A DNA stretch of 64,000 nucleotides from Karstenula rhodostoma CBS 690.94. Its lineage: Eukaryota; Ascomycota; Dothideomycetes; Pleosporales; Didymosphaeriaceae. Shown piece by piece: positions 10,410 to 22,992 of this stretch (position 1 is its first letter; every line of letters begins with the position of its first letter). Where the stretch lies: the NCBI GenBank assembly GCA_010093485.1, contig MU001492.1, positions 2,527,122 to 2,591,121 on the forward strand, written 5' to 3'. Both the position numbers and the translations under genes were made by a program. The notes beneath the pieces are model-generated. The model saw only the letters and a program-made list of their open reading frames with translations, was not told where the DNA came from and did no database searches.

Positions 10410-11246
10410 TCAAACATCTCCCTTGGCAACATCATTCGAACCGTCATTCCAAGCAGCAGTGTACCAATCCGCATCTGCCTCTCCCGCACGGCCAACATCC
10501 CCAGAGCCATCCGGAACAGGGCTCGTCACAGACTCACCAACCCCAACGCCCCCCAGATCCGCAACACTCTGATCCTGCCTCTCCATCCTCCCATCCACCA
10601 GCGCCTCAGGATAGGTCCCCCGCAGGTGCTCCAGGTACCTCGCCACCGGTTCCGAAGGGCTATACGGGTGAGTGTCTGTCGCGGTATAGCGCTGCAAGTA
10701 GTCGACCATACGCAGAGACTCTACGAGAATGGCGTTTACCAAGACAGGGTTCTGGGACATATCCTGCGGCGGCGGCGGCGGCGGCAGGTACGCTGAAACA
10801 GTCTCAGATGCGACGAACGGGTCTGGCGTATGCGCGGTGCGGATCTCCAAGAAACGTGCTGTGTGGACGGTGTTGCGGAGTGTGTTGTCAACAACAGTCT
10901 GGTCTTGGTGCAGGTTGGAGATTTGGAACCCGCTGTTGCGTTTAGCAACGATTGCCTGGCCAGCTGCCGTATCCTTCCCCGGCGTACGAGCCGCGGAGGA
11001 GCTGACGGGTTTTGCGGTCGTCTGCGTCCTAGCTGAGCCCTTCATATGCTGGTATCTCTTTCCGAGGTCCCGTCTGGCTTCCCGCTCGCGATCCCTCGAG
11101 CGTGCACCTCGGCGGACGGGAGAAGCAGAGCGGGCGCGGTTTCGCCTGCGCTCGGTCGCCGAGGCACGACGCAAGTTCCTGAAGCTGGAGGAAAGTGGCG
11201 GGGCGTCGCGAAGGCTGCGCCTGCGAGGGGTGTTGTTGTCCACCAT
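10410..11246 (-). CDS. Hypothetical basic/disordered protein
   Basis: A single-exon frame of 278 residues starting at MVDNNTPRRRSL. The frame extends about 35 codons further upstream, but that part has no ATG, so the internal ATG at 11246 was chosen. Residues 10-90 are very rich in Arg and Ser (RRRSLRD, ERRRNRARSASPVRRGARSR), which suggests a disordered, possibly nucleic-acid-binding or phosphorylated segment. The middle is better ordered (GFQISNLHQDQTVVDNTLR, ILVESLRMVDYLQRY), with a poly-Pro run in between (PPPPPPP). The C-terminus is Gly/Asp-rich. I do not recognise a family. Continuous coding character over 800 bp supports a real gene. Confidence 0.6.
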   Translation of the reverse strand: MVDNNTPRRRSLRDAPPLSSSFRNLRRASATERRRNRARSASPVRRGARSRDREREARRDLGKRYQHMKGSARTQTTAKPVSSSAARTPGKDTAAGQAIVAKRNSGFQISNLHQDQTVVDNTLRNTVHTARFLEIRTAHTPDPFVASETVSAYLPPPPPPQDMSQNPVLVNAILVESLRMVDYLQRYTATDTHPYSPSEPVARYLEHLRGTYPEALVDGRMERQDQSVADLGGVGVGESVTSPVPDGSGDVGRAGEADADWYTAAWNDGSNDVAKGDV

Positions 11247-13154
11247 CGTTGTTGGCGGGGAACGGTTGGTTGGCTGAAGGTCGAGTTGGGTTGGGAGCGA
11301 GACGAGCTGGATACAGAGTGTTTGCGTGCGCGTCGATTTGAGCGCGTGCAAACGGACGCGTAGAGCTAACCGTGGTCAGCCTTTGTGGGTGAACTTGCGC
11401 CGTCATGCGACACAACACTGCACAAATTTTGGAAAGACATCGACGAGCTTTGTATGTTTATAGATAACTCCACTAAATGCAATTGCTTGAATTTTCAAGG
11501 GGAAGAAGTCTAAGTATTGACTACTCTAGGACATGATGATGTGTTCCGGTACTGCAATATTGGAGTAGGGAGACGCGCTCGCGAGGAGGAAGGGGATTAG
11601 AAGTTGGTGATCATCTATTGGGTGAATATGGGGCCTCTGGAATCATGTATATAGAGTTACAGATTCGCCATATTTCCATGCCAGCGTACCGTCAAGCCCC
11701 ACCCGTTCCTACTCAGATGACCCATCCACGCTGAAGGTTGCTCGCTGGGCGTGTAGAGGTCGCGAGCAGCGGAACAGGCACCTAGGTAAGAAGATATGCT
11801 TGAGAGCTGCAGCGAGGTAGAATTTGGAAAAGACGCCTTCCCAGATCAGACATTATAAATAGACGTAGTCCTTGGGCAGATAACACGCCAACACTTACAC
11901 CGACACGTCTTTGGAACTGTAGCCCTAAACCATCAACCTCTATTGTCCCCTCGTCAAGGAATACCTAGCCCATATGTGTTCTATAGACTCCAACGAGTGC
12001 ACATCCTATCATCCCCACACCTTTCCACCTCCATTCTACTCCCCACCAAGCTCATCTCACAGTCTAAGTCTAGCTTATTCCCCCTCCTCCTTACACAACA
12101 CCAGCGCCACCCAACGACTAACCAACCCGCCAACCCGCATCGTATCCAGCAGCACGGTCTTCCCTCGTGCAGAGTGCTCAAAGACATACACCAAACCCTC
12201 TATAACTCTCCAGACCATCCCCGAACCACGCACCCAAAGTGAAGGAGACGGTGCGTTTGTGCCAGAGCCATACCGCACAGCAAACGCAAACTAAACGCAA
12301 ACACACCCCCATCCAACCCCAGGATCCAAGACTCAGCACCGAGCAGACAGGAAGTAGTTAGCACTCAACCAATCCACCAGCGGGATACGTGCGGAAATAC
12401 CATATCCTACTCCTCTCTACCCACTCTCATCCTTCCGCTTCACATCATTGTGTTCGATGTAGCGGGATCTGGTACCGTGCTGCACGAGCTTTACACACGA
12501 CCTATCTTAATACCTTTTACGATAGAGAATGACCATCGGATATATGGCGTGAGAAGCGGGGTAGGTAGGTGGATGGATGGTCAATTCCCGGAACCTGCGC
12601 GGATTCGCGAACGAGGGAAGAGATCGTCGTTTGGGGAGGTGTAGCTGGGGGACTGCGGATACGCTGGTGCGACGCTCGGGATATGAGTGAGCTATGTGTT
12701 GGCTCGAAGGTTAGGTGTAGCCCGGATCAATGGGTGGATGTAGTATGTTAGTGCCTATAGTACAGTACAGCGGCGTAGAGAGAGCCGCGAGGGAGGAGTC
12801 CAAGGCCTTGTGTTGGAAACACACTGGTATCTGCTACCGCAGGTCTCTCATCTTGCGCCTCCTCGCCATGAGCGAAGTCTAGCTGTAGGAGACATCTCCA
12901 GCAACTACTGCTTGCCTACAGGAGCAAGCAAGATTCTTCCGCGGGTGCTCCTAGAGGCCGAGTTTCGCCAATTCCCGCGGGCCCGGATCGACACGCATGC
13001 ATCCTACCCCATCCGTTTGGGAGAGCTGCTCTCCGCCATGCCAGGGACACGCCTTCGTCATCACGATTACCATGGTCGCAGACAGGCAATGCTGATAAGC
13101 TCCAGTAGTCATCCATACGACGCACCCCAGACGTTGCCCATTTCAACCGGAGCG

Positions 13155-13192
13155 ACCCCCCAACCCCCCGACCCCCGACCCCCGACCCCCGA
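13155..13192. repeat. C-rich tandem run (potential G-quadruplex on minus strand)
   Basis: Five to six consecutive C5/C6 blocks separated by AA or GA (unit CCCCCGA). On the minus strand this gives repeated G5 runs with two-base loops, which meets the usual quadruplex pattern. It lies in the gene-free region about 5.2 kb upstream of the GATA gene. Confidence 0.75.
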
Positions 13193-16100
13193 CCAGCCAA
13201 CCACACGCCCCCATTGCCGCGAAAAAACAAAGCAACACCACCGCTCTTCCGGACGATCAGCACGACTCTGGTCGCCGAAGCACCCATCCCCGGCAATGTA
13301 CGTCGTTCGACGAGGGAAGGATCACCTCGAGCAGACCCGGACCTGCACCGGCTTGTTTTGGGTCTTGCTGGCTGGCCGGCGCCCCCGTGTGAAGCTGCAG
13401 GCCTCCCAAAGCAGATCGTGACATGGGCTGCAGCGAGCCCTGCCCTGCATACGGGAGCACCGGCCGGGGCAACGCACGCCGCGCAGTGTGGCGCCGCACT
13501 GGCCCGTCGCGTAATTTCCAGCTGGCTCTGCTCTCTCGCTGTTTCCCCTGCCGCTCTCGCGCCTTCTCGAACACCGTTGGTCCTGCCTGTCCGGCTAGCT
13601 ACACCGATAGCCGCGGGTCGGTAACGGAAGCCTTCTGGCAGGGAAGCTGTGGCATCGGGGGGCGGGCGATCGTCGATGGTTTTATATATACCGTCTTGGC
13701 ATGCCTACTTTTCGATTACATACTTTGGTGCGGGAGGAGGAAGGCGTGAAACGCGTAAGAAGCAGACGCCACATTGTGTCGTGGCGTCTGCTCTTCCTTT
13801 TCGTGAGGCTTCGAGGCGTAACGGCTGCAGGACGGGCAGTGGTACAGTCGGCAGGAAATGTATCTATAGGTGTAGTACCTAGGTAAGACGTCTGGATGAT
13901 GTTGGATGTATGTATTTTCGGGTTCAGTGCGACCTGTGCAGGGTGGTGGTGGGTGTGTTGTTCGTCGCGTGATACCATGCACACACACGGAGTAAGAATT
14001 GGCGAGACGCATGCATAGCCAGGATGGATCGGATCGAGATATCCGCGCCTTTTCCTGTAGCTAGTTGGCTGGGAGACTCGTACAGCGACATAGGTGGTAG
14101 GTATGTAGGATGTGAGTTGTCACAGACTAGTCCAGCCGCGCCGCCACACGTGGGCTTGGGGTCTAGTAAAGTCCCCTTGGCTGTTCTGTTGTGGGAGTTA
14201 TTCTGGGTTCCGGCGTCCGCGGATGACCTCTCTTGGTGAATGGTGGCTCCGCCACAGCCCCGGATTGATTGCAGACCATGTAATACAAAAGTGGATTGGA
14301 AAACTGCAAGCTTCGTAAAGGCCGTCAACCCCACGCACGTTGAACGAGGCGCATCTGCGGCAGGTTCAAAAAGCGAAATCCAATTCTGCGCGAAGCATCA
14401 GCGGCGAACGACAAATCTGCAATGCGATGCAAAGCCGGCATCGGGAGCTGCGTCTGCAGCGTCCCGAGACAGTCCATAAACCTTATGAATACAAACCATG
14501 ATTCGAGCTGTGGTATAATCCAAGGGCCTAAGGGCAATTGTGGGGCATGGCCATGTCACTGAAAGTGTGGGGCGTGGGGCATCACTGTGGCACGGTGTTG
14601 AGTCCACGGCGGGATCAAGACTCGCAGCTGCAGTATCACATGGTCCAGGCCAATCACGGGTCAGTTTCGAAATAGCAGCCGGCAGAATTGGAGGACCCTC
14701 GCGTCTGTGAGAACATGAGACGAAGTCGAAGCGAGAACATTGAGTGAAAGGAGATTCGCGAGCCGCCGTATCTGAGATTTTGACAGCGCAGGTACCCCTC
14801 GGCTGCACTAGTACAGCTGTTGCTGGTGGAACCATAAGCGGCAGTGGTACGCCTACCGGCATAAGCGAAGCCATGTCTGGATTGTTTTGGTCGCAGTCAA
14901 TCCTGAACATGCCGCGTTGCAAGAGCGTGTCCCCTCTCGTTCGGGCGTCGCCCTTCTGAAGATTGCGCTAGTAGAAGGTAGTGCAAACACCGGGTAAACG
15001 AAGACAAAGTCGGTGAGTCTCAAAGGCTTGCAAAGTTTTGAAGGCGAACAGCAAGCATATCGAGTCGCGAAACGACTCATGGGATCAACGGCTGACATGT
15101 GAACGGAAACAAAAGACGAGAGGCGCAGCGCGATGGGTCACTTTGAAATGAGCGTTGGTGACGATGTCGACTCGGTGTCGGAACAAGTGCCCTTGCGTGG
15201 CAGGATTTAGAGTTCGCAGGCGGATCGTTTGCGCGTCAGTCTTGATTCTTGAAACGCGAACATGGATCAATGGCAATCTTCCATGGCAACGATGCCAGCT
15301 GTGGGTCTCCTCGCCTATCTCCGGCGGTTTAGGTTGCTTGCATCTGAATTCGTTGGCGGGTGCGTGGAAACAGTGGTTCAGGAAAGTTGCATTTAGCCGC
15401 TGCGCGGTTGTACCTGGAGGGCCTAGCGACTTTGTCAGGTCTTGTTTTGGTCCCCACAGCACCAAGATCCGAGACGCGGCATCTCAGACATGTACATAGA
15501 GCATGTGAGATGCACGGGTGATACGAGGGCCAATACCCCACCTCGCGTATCTTATTGGAATAGACCGAGGATTCAGTAGCCATCTGGGGCCGCACCGACC
15601 TATGGAGGCTTGGTAGCTTGATGCATGAAAAGCACCGGCACAGTGACAGCTCGGTTGCTTCACAGGTTGGTCAGCGCGGCTGGGGAGAGTCATTGGCGTC
15701 GAATGGGAGCCTGAGGTGTTGCCTGGCTTAGTTGCAACTTACGAGGGCAGGTTGCGGCTGCATCCTGGCATGCGTGCCGGGTGCTCAATGTCCGGAGAAA
15801 GGGCTGTATGTGGTAGTTGGATCGCACGCTGAGGATCGCACCGATATTCCCATGTACGATCACCGCGGCCGGACGTTGGGAATGATTCCATGCGGACCCG
15901 TGGGTGCGGTTCTCGCCAACCCCTGGCACAGGACGCCATGTGTACACTGCAGCCAATGTTGATGTATCCACACCACGTCAGCTGATGCGGCTATAGTTGC
16001 CCACTTTTCAATGGTGCTTAGCGATGTCTCGGCTCGTTCAACGGTGCCAGCCACAGATCTGGGCGAGAGATGGGTGGACGAGGGCACGCGGTACCGGTGG

Positions 16101-17750
16101 TGAAGCTTGGTTCGCAGGTTGCGGGTGTTAAGGCGACACACGGGATGATGCCTGCTCTGTTTCGTGATGACGCTACGATATGGCACGCCCAACATGGCAA
16201 CGTCATTCCGCTGTTCCGGCAACACGAGTCGTGGGACACGGGACGCGTGCGCGCAAGTGGGCGGCTATCGGATGGCTCCTCGCAGCATTGGAAGTAGTGT
16301 GTACATGTTGCTCATGCGTGTATGGATGTGTTGGGTGTTTGATGGACAGCAAGATGACGGGGGATGTGCAAGGGCAGGTCTGATGGCGTCGAGAAACAAC
16401 GGGGGGTGCTGGGCGCCAAGGAGCGAAGGCGGCAGATGGGCCGGATCTCGATTTGAAGCGCGCCGATGGCGATGCTGTAGCGTGGAGGCGTGGGCGTGAT
16501 CCTGGGACAGGCCCGCAGTTCGCGCGCCTCTTTTGACAGCGGCGCGGCACATGGATGGTGGCAGGGCAGCCCGGGCGCATTGCGACTTGCGGCGTAGGGG
16601 GTAGGTAGAGACGAGGCCGCAGAGCCAGGCCAGGGCGTTGCACCGGCACGTGTGGAGAGCAGGAGAGCCAACGGTCGGGGCGGGAGCGTACCAGCGATGC
16701 AGCGCACGCTGCTGGGCGATGCAATAGAGGGGTTCGGGGGGCGTCGGCCGAGCAGCACAGGCTGGAATGGAATGGAATGGATGGGCCGACGTGAGAGGGA
16801 AGGGGGAAGAGGGAAGAGGGAACAGGCGCAGGCCAAGAGCAGCCCCCATGGGCCGTGTGAGAGGGCATCAGGCCATTTTGTGAGAGCCGACGCACGGGCG
16901 TGGGGCGCTGCTCGCGGGTCACGATCCGATCCCTCCTGTGTGTACACAGTAGAGCTGCACAGAAACAGAGGGCTTCTGAAGGGCTCGCTGGTGGGTGGAG
17001 CCTTTTTTGGAGAGAGGGGCCCTCGAAGGCTTGGGTGAGATTGGGCCGGACGTTAGCCCGCGATCCGAGCTGGTAGCGCCGATGGGCCAGGGCGATTCCC
17101 GGGACTGAAGCATCTCCATCTCCATGTACTGTCTGTCGGCTCCGCCTGCACTGCGCCAGCATACCAGCAGGCCATGTACGGGGCGCGCAGAGCAGCAGAT
17201 GCCTCCCCAGTGTGTACCGTGTAGATGCTCCATGGTCCCTCCATGGCAGAGGGTGGTCAAGGGCACAGTGCATGCCGACCGGGGGCTCTCATCGATCGAC
17301 TGGCCGCGCCTCCCAAAGGGGCTCGCGGGCGGGATGGTGGCTCCCAATTGCGCTGCGCGTCTGCTGCGAGGGCGCCCGCCAGCGTCGACATGGGCTGCAG
17401 GCAAGCCCTTCCGGTGCTTTCTGGTGCCTCGTCGCCGCCGATCTTGCCTGGTCCTCGCTCGCTTAGCTGCTCGAGTGTGCAAAAGAGGCCTGTTCACGCG
17501 GCATGCCATCATCCCAATACTGAGTAGCACCCCAAACCTATAGCATCGCCGTGTTGCTCCTCCACCATCGTGCAGCCCGCTCGTCACACCCATCCATCCA
17601 TCCATGCCCGCTGTGTCGGCCCATCTCCGATCGCTGGGCTAAGAGACTGCAGCGCTGCAGCGCCGCCTCTAGCACCACTGTCCTGACCTGACCTGACCAC
17701 TCCATCCATCCATCCCATCCCGCCCCAGGTAGCATAGTCGTAGTCTACAG

Positions 17751-17872
17751 CAGTCGCAGTCGCAGTCGCAGTCGCAGTCCCACTCGCAGTCCCACTCGCA
17801 GTCGCAGTCCCACTCGCAGTCCCACTCGCAGTTCCCAGTCCCACTCGCTGTCCCAGTCCCTCTCCCAGTCCC
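17751..17872. repeat. CAGTCG / CAGTCCCACTCG simple-sequence repeat array
   Basis: The array starts as perfect 6-mers CAGTCG (about five copies) and then turns into a 12-mer CAGTCCCACTCG family and degenerate CAGTCCC units. It lies about 0.5-0.6 kb upstream of the GATA gene's ATG, so it could be in the 5' leader. The step from 6-mer to 12-mer suggests expansion by slippage followed by higher-order duplication. Confidence 0.85.
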
Positions 17873-18360
17873 TCCTTCACCTCGACCCTGGAATCACGGG
17901 ACCCGCACGTCTCCAGCATCGCGACCTCCACACACGCCCAACCCGCCGACCATCCTCCGGACGCATCCTCAGTATCGCAGTGCTGCTCTGCGCCCGCCCC
18001 CGTACGCGCTGTGCCCCAAGAGGAGGAGGAAGTGGGTGGCAGCCCCTCCACGGCCCATTGTGCCCGCCGCCGCATCCCGTTGCAACACCGCCGTGCGCCC
18101 TCGACCATCAGCGACAGGCCGGCATTCTGTGCCGCCTTCCCACGACGTCTGGTCGGATGCCCGCTGCGCCCGAGGGTCTTTGCAGCAAAGCCGGCCGCTG
18201 AGTCTGGGGATTGCTGGGCGCCATCCGCAGTTCGCGGCACGGCCTGCCGTCTTGCGTCGTCGCGCGGATACATACTGCGCGCCCCCGCAGCCGTTCGCTG
18301 CTCTGCTCTGCCAGCTGCGCTGCAGGACGCGGCTCGTCACCCTCGCCTCGGCCGCCTGCC

Positions 18361-20102
18361 ATGGAAGCGCTCGATTCCAGGCAAAGGTCCGTGTTTGCCC
18401 CCCCGCCCGCTTTGGCCGCACTCGCTGACATGCACAGTAGCATCGGCCTCCCGTCAATAAGCAATCTGGACAAAGTCAAGCGGGAAGAGATGGACTACCA
18501 GCGAAAACACTCGGCTTCCGCTACTCCCATGGGCCCGTTGCACCCGCTTTCCCACCATGCCCACCAATCGTCGCCCGCCAGCACACTGCCAGGTGCGCTG
18601 GGCGGATTGCTGTCGCCCCCGGAGTCGCGCAGAACCTCTGGTGAAGATGACGCCCAACGACCGCCCGCACGACAATCGTTGCCGTCCATACAGGAAGCAC
18701 TCGGCGGCCCTGAACCACTGCACGCTTTCCCAGCATCCGCCCCCGCTCCGCCCGCGCCTACTTCAGCGCCTCACTCATACTTCCCTCCCTCGACAACCTC
18801 GCCAACCGACCCGAGGACCAGAACCTTCGCGACTGACATCCACGGCAGTCAGGGCCCTTCCAACCCCTTTGCCAGCACACGGAGTCCGTTTATGGGAACG
18901 TCGACAACAACTGGTCCTCCACCGCCGCCGCCCCCAGCACCTTTGGATTCGCTACCACGTCCGCCCTTCTCAGAATCCCGCCCGTCTTTCTCCGACCCTC
19001 GTCCTTCTTTCTCCGCTCAGCAGAATTCCAAACTCCCTTCTCTTCATCCCATCCGCACAGATCCGTCACCACCTCCAGGCCCTGTGCGACCGAGTTATTC
19101 TTACAACAACTACCCGCCGCAGTCGTCTGCCACGTACGAACCCGCGGCGCCTCACTCAGCTGGACCAATGAATCCAAACTATGGTTACCAGCAACAGTAT
19201 CCGTCAAGTTACCCCTTGTCAGCGCCTGCCCCAGGCGCGCCAAGTTCGACGTATCCACCGTCAGCAACAACATATTCCGCGCCACCGCGGCCGTTTGCAG
19301 GACAATGGGACGGTCGACCCGAAGAAAAGAAGCTCAACCCCGCCAGCCTCGCTCCGTATGGAGAATCAGTAAAGAGACATCTGGAAAGTTTTGACCTAGA
19401 AGCGTCTCTCAACGAGGTATGTGTGGCATCCTTTCTTCGCAATTCCGCACTAATCCGTTTCAGATGGCTGAAGGTGCGGGTCGCATCACCGATTTCAGCA
19501 AAATCTACAGACAACGAGCCCACGAGACTCAGCGGATTGGCATGACCCCACAATCTATGCCGAGGCTCGACGAAGTGCATGACATGTTGAAGCACAGCGA
19601 AAGAGTGCAAATGTCTTTGCAACGGATGCGAGAAGTTGTGTTCAACCATCAAGCAAGCATCGCCGAACCGCCACAGGATCCGCGCTATGGACGAATGAAC
19701 GGCTACGAGCACGATGCCCAGAGCAACTATGGCGATGACCCCAAAGGTGCTGGCGGTTTCGCGGGCCCAGACCCCAAAAAGCGTCGAGGCGTAAGTTTTC
19801 TCCCCCGCTGTACAAGAAAGCCGGAACTCATGCCTAACAAGCCCACGCAGCGAGCGGCACCGCCAGGCAGGTGTCACAGCTGCAACCGTGCCGAGACTCC
19901 CGAATGGCGGCGCGGACCTGACGGAGCCAGGACGTTGTGCAATGCATGCGGTCTCCGTAAGTCCTGAACCCCAGGATTCCACCGGCGAAGCTAATCCGGT
20001 GCAGACTATGCCAAGTTGACACGCAAAATGGGCGGCAAGCAGCCCATGACGAGCTCGAATCTACGCCCCAAATCGCTCGACCAGGGATCGCCCACTGGAT
20101 AG
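18361..20102 (+). CDS. nsdD: NsdD-type GATA zinc-finger transcription factor
   Basis: Four exons: 18361-19416, 19464-19790, 19851-19956 and 20005-20102. The sum is 529 codons (528 residues). The N-terminal 340 residues are Pro/Ser-rich and disordered. Exon 2 has a helical stretch (ITDFSKIYRQRAHETQR) and ends with a basic patch (DPKKRRG). The single type-IV GATA finger reads CHSCNRAETPEWRRGPDG then LCNACGL, with the last intron splitting the codon after GL and the tail continuing HYAKLTRKMGGKQ. That C-terminal placement and tail are the hallmark of NsdD/Sub-1. Family knowledge: NsdD promotes sexual development and represses conidiation in Aspergillus and relatives. The frame is open about 50 codons upstream of the ATG but without another ATG, so this start is secure. 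It stands isolated in about 12 kb. Confidence 0.93.
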
Positions 20103-20548
20103 AGTCTACCGGCATCCCTTACGAGTCTCCGCGTCTACGCACTGGCCGATTCAGCACACCGTTTATTCCCCACGCGGCATCTTGGCCACGTCCACGGCGC
20201 AGCACACAAGAAGACGTTTTCCCAGCGTCGCCCTAGCATCCGCTAGGCTATATATATCCTACTATTACTACTACCGGATTTCGGCGTTATATATTCCACC
20301 TCACGCATCGTTTTTTATTCAGTCATTCACCGGAACGGAGCTCTGGGGCGCAAAAATTGTTGCATTTACGGACTGTACCTCATTCTACTGCATCGTCGCA
20401 CCGTCGGCTCGTTTTATTAGAGACGCGGAACGCTCTGTACATTTAATCGAGTTTGAGATTCCTTGGTGTTATTCTGTGGGTGTTACTATACCAGCATTTT
20501 GGATCTCAGATACCGCCGGCTTCTAGGCTGGCCCCCCGGGTTACGGCG

Positions 20549-20569
20549 TTTTTTTTTTTTTTTTTTTTT
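20549..20569 (+). repeat. Poly-T tract (21 T)
   Basis: An uninterrupted run of 21 T about 450 bp downstream of the GATA gene stop. It could be a mononucleotide slippage tract or an old poly-A tail of a retroelement read from the other strand; no element body is recognisable beside it. Confidence 0.8.
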
Positions 20570-21166
20570 GTCGTTTATCGTTGTGAGAGCTTGGTCCACG
20601 CTTTGTTAGAAGTGGGTGGGACAAGAGCTCGCTGTGGTGACAGCGGCGGGGGAAGAAGAAAATCATTAGCAGGGCGAGGCGAGGTGCGAGGTAGACAAAT
20701 GGAAAGAGCTACCGCTGTTGAACTACACTGCTGCCCTTTCTTTCCATTCCATCCATGTCACGGACTCACTCACCAGGCCCGAAAACAAGGAGCTCACCTC
20801 TACTTACCTGGCTAGGTATGCTTATCTGTTCCTACGCTACACCGCACCGCACCTTGCGCGTGCTCACGACAGACATACAAACAGTCCACGACATGGACTC
20901 GGCTTCCGCACACATTGCTTTTACCCCCCTCGCTCGCCCGCTCGCTCGCACGCAGATTCTTCCGCTTCCAGCGCGCTGCAAAACCACGGCCCAGCCCCAG
21001 CCGCAGCCCAGCCCGCCTCGGAATCTGGGGGGCCTCGGTGCAAGCAAGACGTCGCCGCTCGTTTGATTCGCCGTGCAAACTGCCGGTAGCGCTGTGCACG
21101 GCGTGAGGCTGGCTGGCCGGCTGGCCGGCGATGGCCAAAGAAAACCACATGGCTGGCTGGAGGCAT

Positions 21167-21246
21167 GTATCGTATCGTATCGAATCGTATCGAGTAGCCC
21201 CGCTGGATACCTGCGGTTGCGGTTGCGGCTGCGGCTGCGGCTGCGG
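21167..21246. repeat. Adjacent short tandem repeats (ATCGT 5-mer and GGCTGC/GGTTGC 6-mer)
   Basis: At 21167-21193 the 5-mer ATCGT is repeated with one variant unit. At 21211-21246 a 6-mer runs first as GGTTGC and then as GGCTGC. They lie in the gene-free region downstream of the GATA gene and have no coding context. Confidence 0.8.
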
Positions 21247-21542
21247 AAGAGCATCTAGCACTGCCGTACGTACACGTGCTTCTACACCACACCATCCACA
21301 GTGCCTTTCCCTCCCTCCCTTTCTTTGTTTGCTGTTCTTCCGCCTCACGCATGAAAACACCCCCCCGGACGTTGCGCGCGAGTAGACGGCGACCCTGCCA
21401 CACCCCCGGGCCCCCCCGCCCGTAACACAACACTCGCTTCTCCCTTCCGCATTCGCGCAGCGCCGCGTGTGCGCTGTGCGGCCGCACTTTGCGTCGTGGA
21501 GCCGCGCACGGCAGCGCGGTCAGATCGACGGGGTGGCGCACG

Positions 21543-21590
21543 CAGAGATGACGGGGTTGCGCAGAGATGACGGGGTTGCGCAGAGATGGG
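21543..21590. repeat. 19-bp tandem repeat, about 2.5 copies
   Basis: The unit is about GCAGAGATGACGGGGTTGC. Two full copies are essentially identical and a third is truncated. No coding context. Confidence 0.75.
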
Positions 21591-22951
21591 GCGTTGCACC
21601 GGGGTTGGGGTGAGGTGAGGTGAGGCTGCGGTTGGGGGGATTTGGGAGGGGAGTTGTACGGCGAGGGGTAGGACTGGCTGGTGCGAGCATGGCGGGTGAG
21701 GGAGTTGGTAGGTGGTGGTGGTTAGGAGGGAAGGAAGGAGGCAGGGAGCGAGGGAGGGAGCGAGGGAGCGAGGCACGTGGTGCATGTGTCTTTCCTCGCT
21801 CGTGAGCAAGTGCAATACTACACTACCTCCACCGCACCACCCCCATCGTGCATACCGTGGCCCTGGGAACATGTTGTATCCACTCTGCGCGCGGCGATGT
21901 ATCGAAAAAAACAAAAACTAAAAACACGTCGTGGACGCGCGCTACGTACATCCGCGTCTCCGCGCGTATCAGGGGGAGAAGATTCATGTGCCACCTACGA
22001 GTCCCGTGCTGCGGTGTTGGCACGGGTGCATGCTATGGGTTGCGCTCGAGAAAGCTGCCATGTCGCAAACCATCGAGGAGGCTGGAAACAGACGGCCCTG
22101 CGTCGCTACTCCGTGCTCGCTTGGCCCGAATGGCGGGAGCGGCCCGGAAAAAGCAGCCTGGGCGAGGTGGCAGGTTCGCCGGAGCGGCACAGGCATGCCT
22201 CCCGCAAAAAAGAAGTCCTGTGTGGGGCTGTTGGTTTTGGTGGGATACCGTGGTACGGTGGGGTGTGTAAGGGGTACGTACCTACTTGGGTTCATACAGC
22301 ATCGCGTCACGAGGGGTGGGATGTTTGGTAGGACTTGGTCGTTCAAGGCTTTGAAGTCGGTGCTGGGGAGTTGGTATTGCGGATTCCATCTGTAATCTTC
22401 TGGTCTCCTGGGACTACATACTACTATCTACTCGGCGTGCTGTGCTGGGGATCTGAGCGCCAGTGCCGAGAAGGCCACTCCACTTCCGGGGGATAGCATG
22501 TGCGTCAGGTTTTTTATTGTGTTTGTTTTTTGTTTGTTATGCAGCAGAGACTGGCTCAAAGGGCGGAGATTCTCACGTGCAGCGTCCGATAGCGCTCTGC
22601 AATGGATGGTGCTGTGCGACTCGACTGCGCAGGCGTGAGCGTCGGCCTTCACTATACGATGCAACCCCGCGGCCAGAGATGTCTTTTTCGCGGCGGCCGG
22701 GGCCATGCAGCTGTCATCGCTTGCGGCACGCACGCAGCATCCGCGAGGCCAACCACAGAGCACTGCAATGACGGGCATGCAGCATCCAACAGAACGGGCG
22801 CTTCTGTTGCCAGTCGCGGCGGGGCTCGTGTGCAGATTCAGTCGGAGGGGAGCGCACGTGGGGAAGCGATGGCCTTGGAGTGACACGGGACAGGCCCAAG
22901 CGAAGCTGCCGTGGTGCACTGCTGCTGTGAAGCCAAAGGTGCTGTCCCCGG

Positions 22952-22992
22952 CGTCTGTCGTCTGTCGTCTGTCGTCTGTCGTCTGTCGTCTG
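22952..22992. repeat. TCTGTCG 7-mer tandem repeat
   Basis: About five perfect copies of a 7-mer, roughly 0.5 kb upstream of the glutamate-cysteine ligase start. A 7-nt unit is out of phase with codons, which agrees with a noncoding location. Confidence 0.85.

Larger units (their letters stand above)
11247..18360. other. 7.1-kb gene-free region upstream of the nsdD-type gene
   Basis: No frame here has domain content, convincing splice signals or the codon pattern of the flanking genes. The GC-rich half (about 16.0-18.3 kb) is open in several frames at once on both strands, as expected of GC-rich noncoding DNA. The stretch contains simple repeats and C-/G-rich runs, noted separately. It probably includes an extended promoter and 5' leader of the GATA gene. 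In Aspergillus nidulans the nsdD locus is known to have a long, complex upstream region, which makes this plausible. A noncoding RNA cannot be excluded. Confidence 0.55.

Noticed and set aside
12810..13421. A 203-codon plus-strand open frame
   Set aside because: It runs through the CCCCCGA repeat, has low-complexity Pro/Arg content and overlaps equally long frames in other phases.
16203..17273. A 356-codon minus-strand open frame in the region upstream of nsdD
   Set aside because: Several other frames on both strands are open over the same GC-rich stretch. Its composition is Pro/Arg/Ser/His-rich without any domain, and no splice or start context is convincing.
20921..21914. Overlapping 180-206 codon minus-strand frames
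   Set aside because: They read through short tandem repeats and GC-rich DNA, with no recognisable domain and competing frames.
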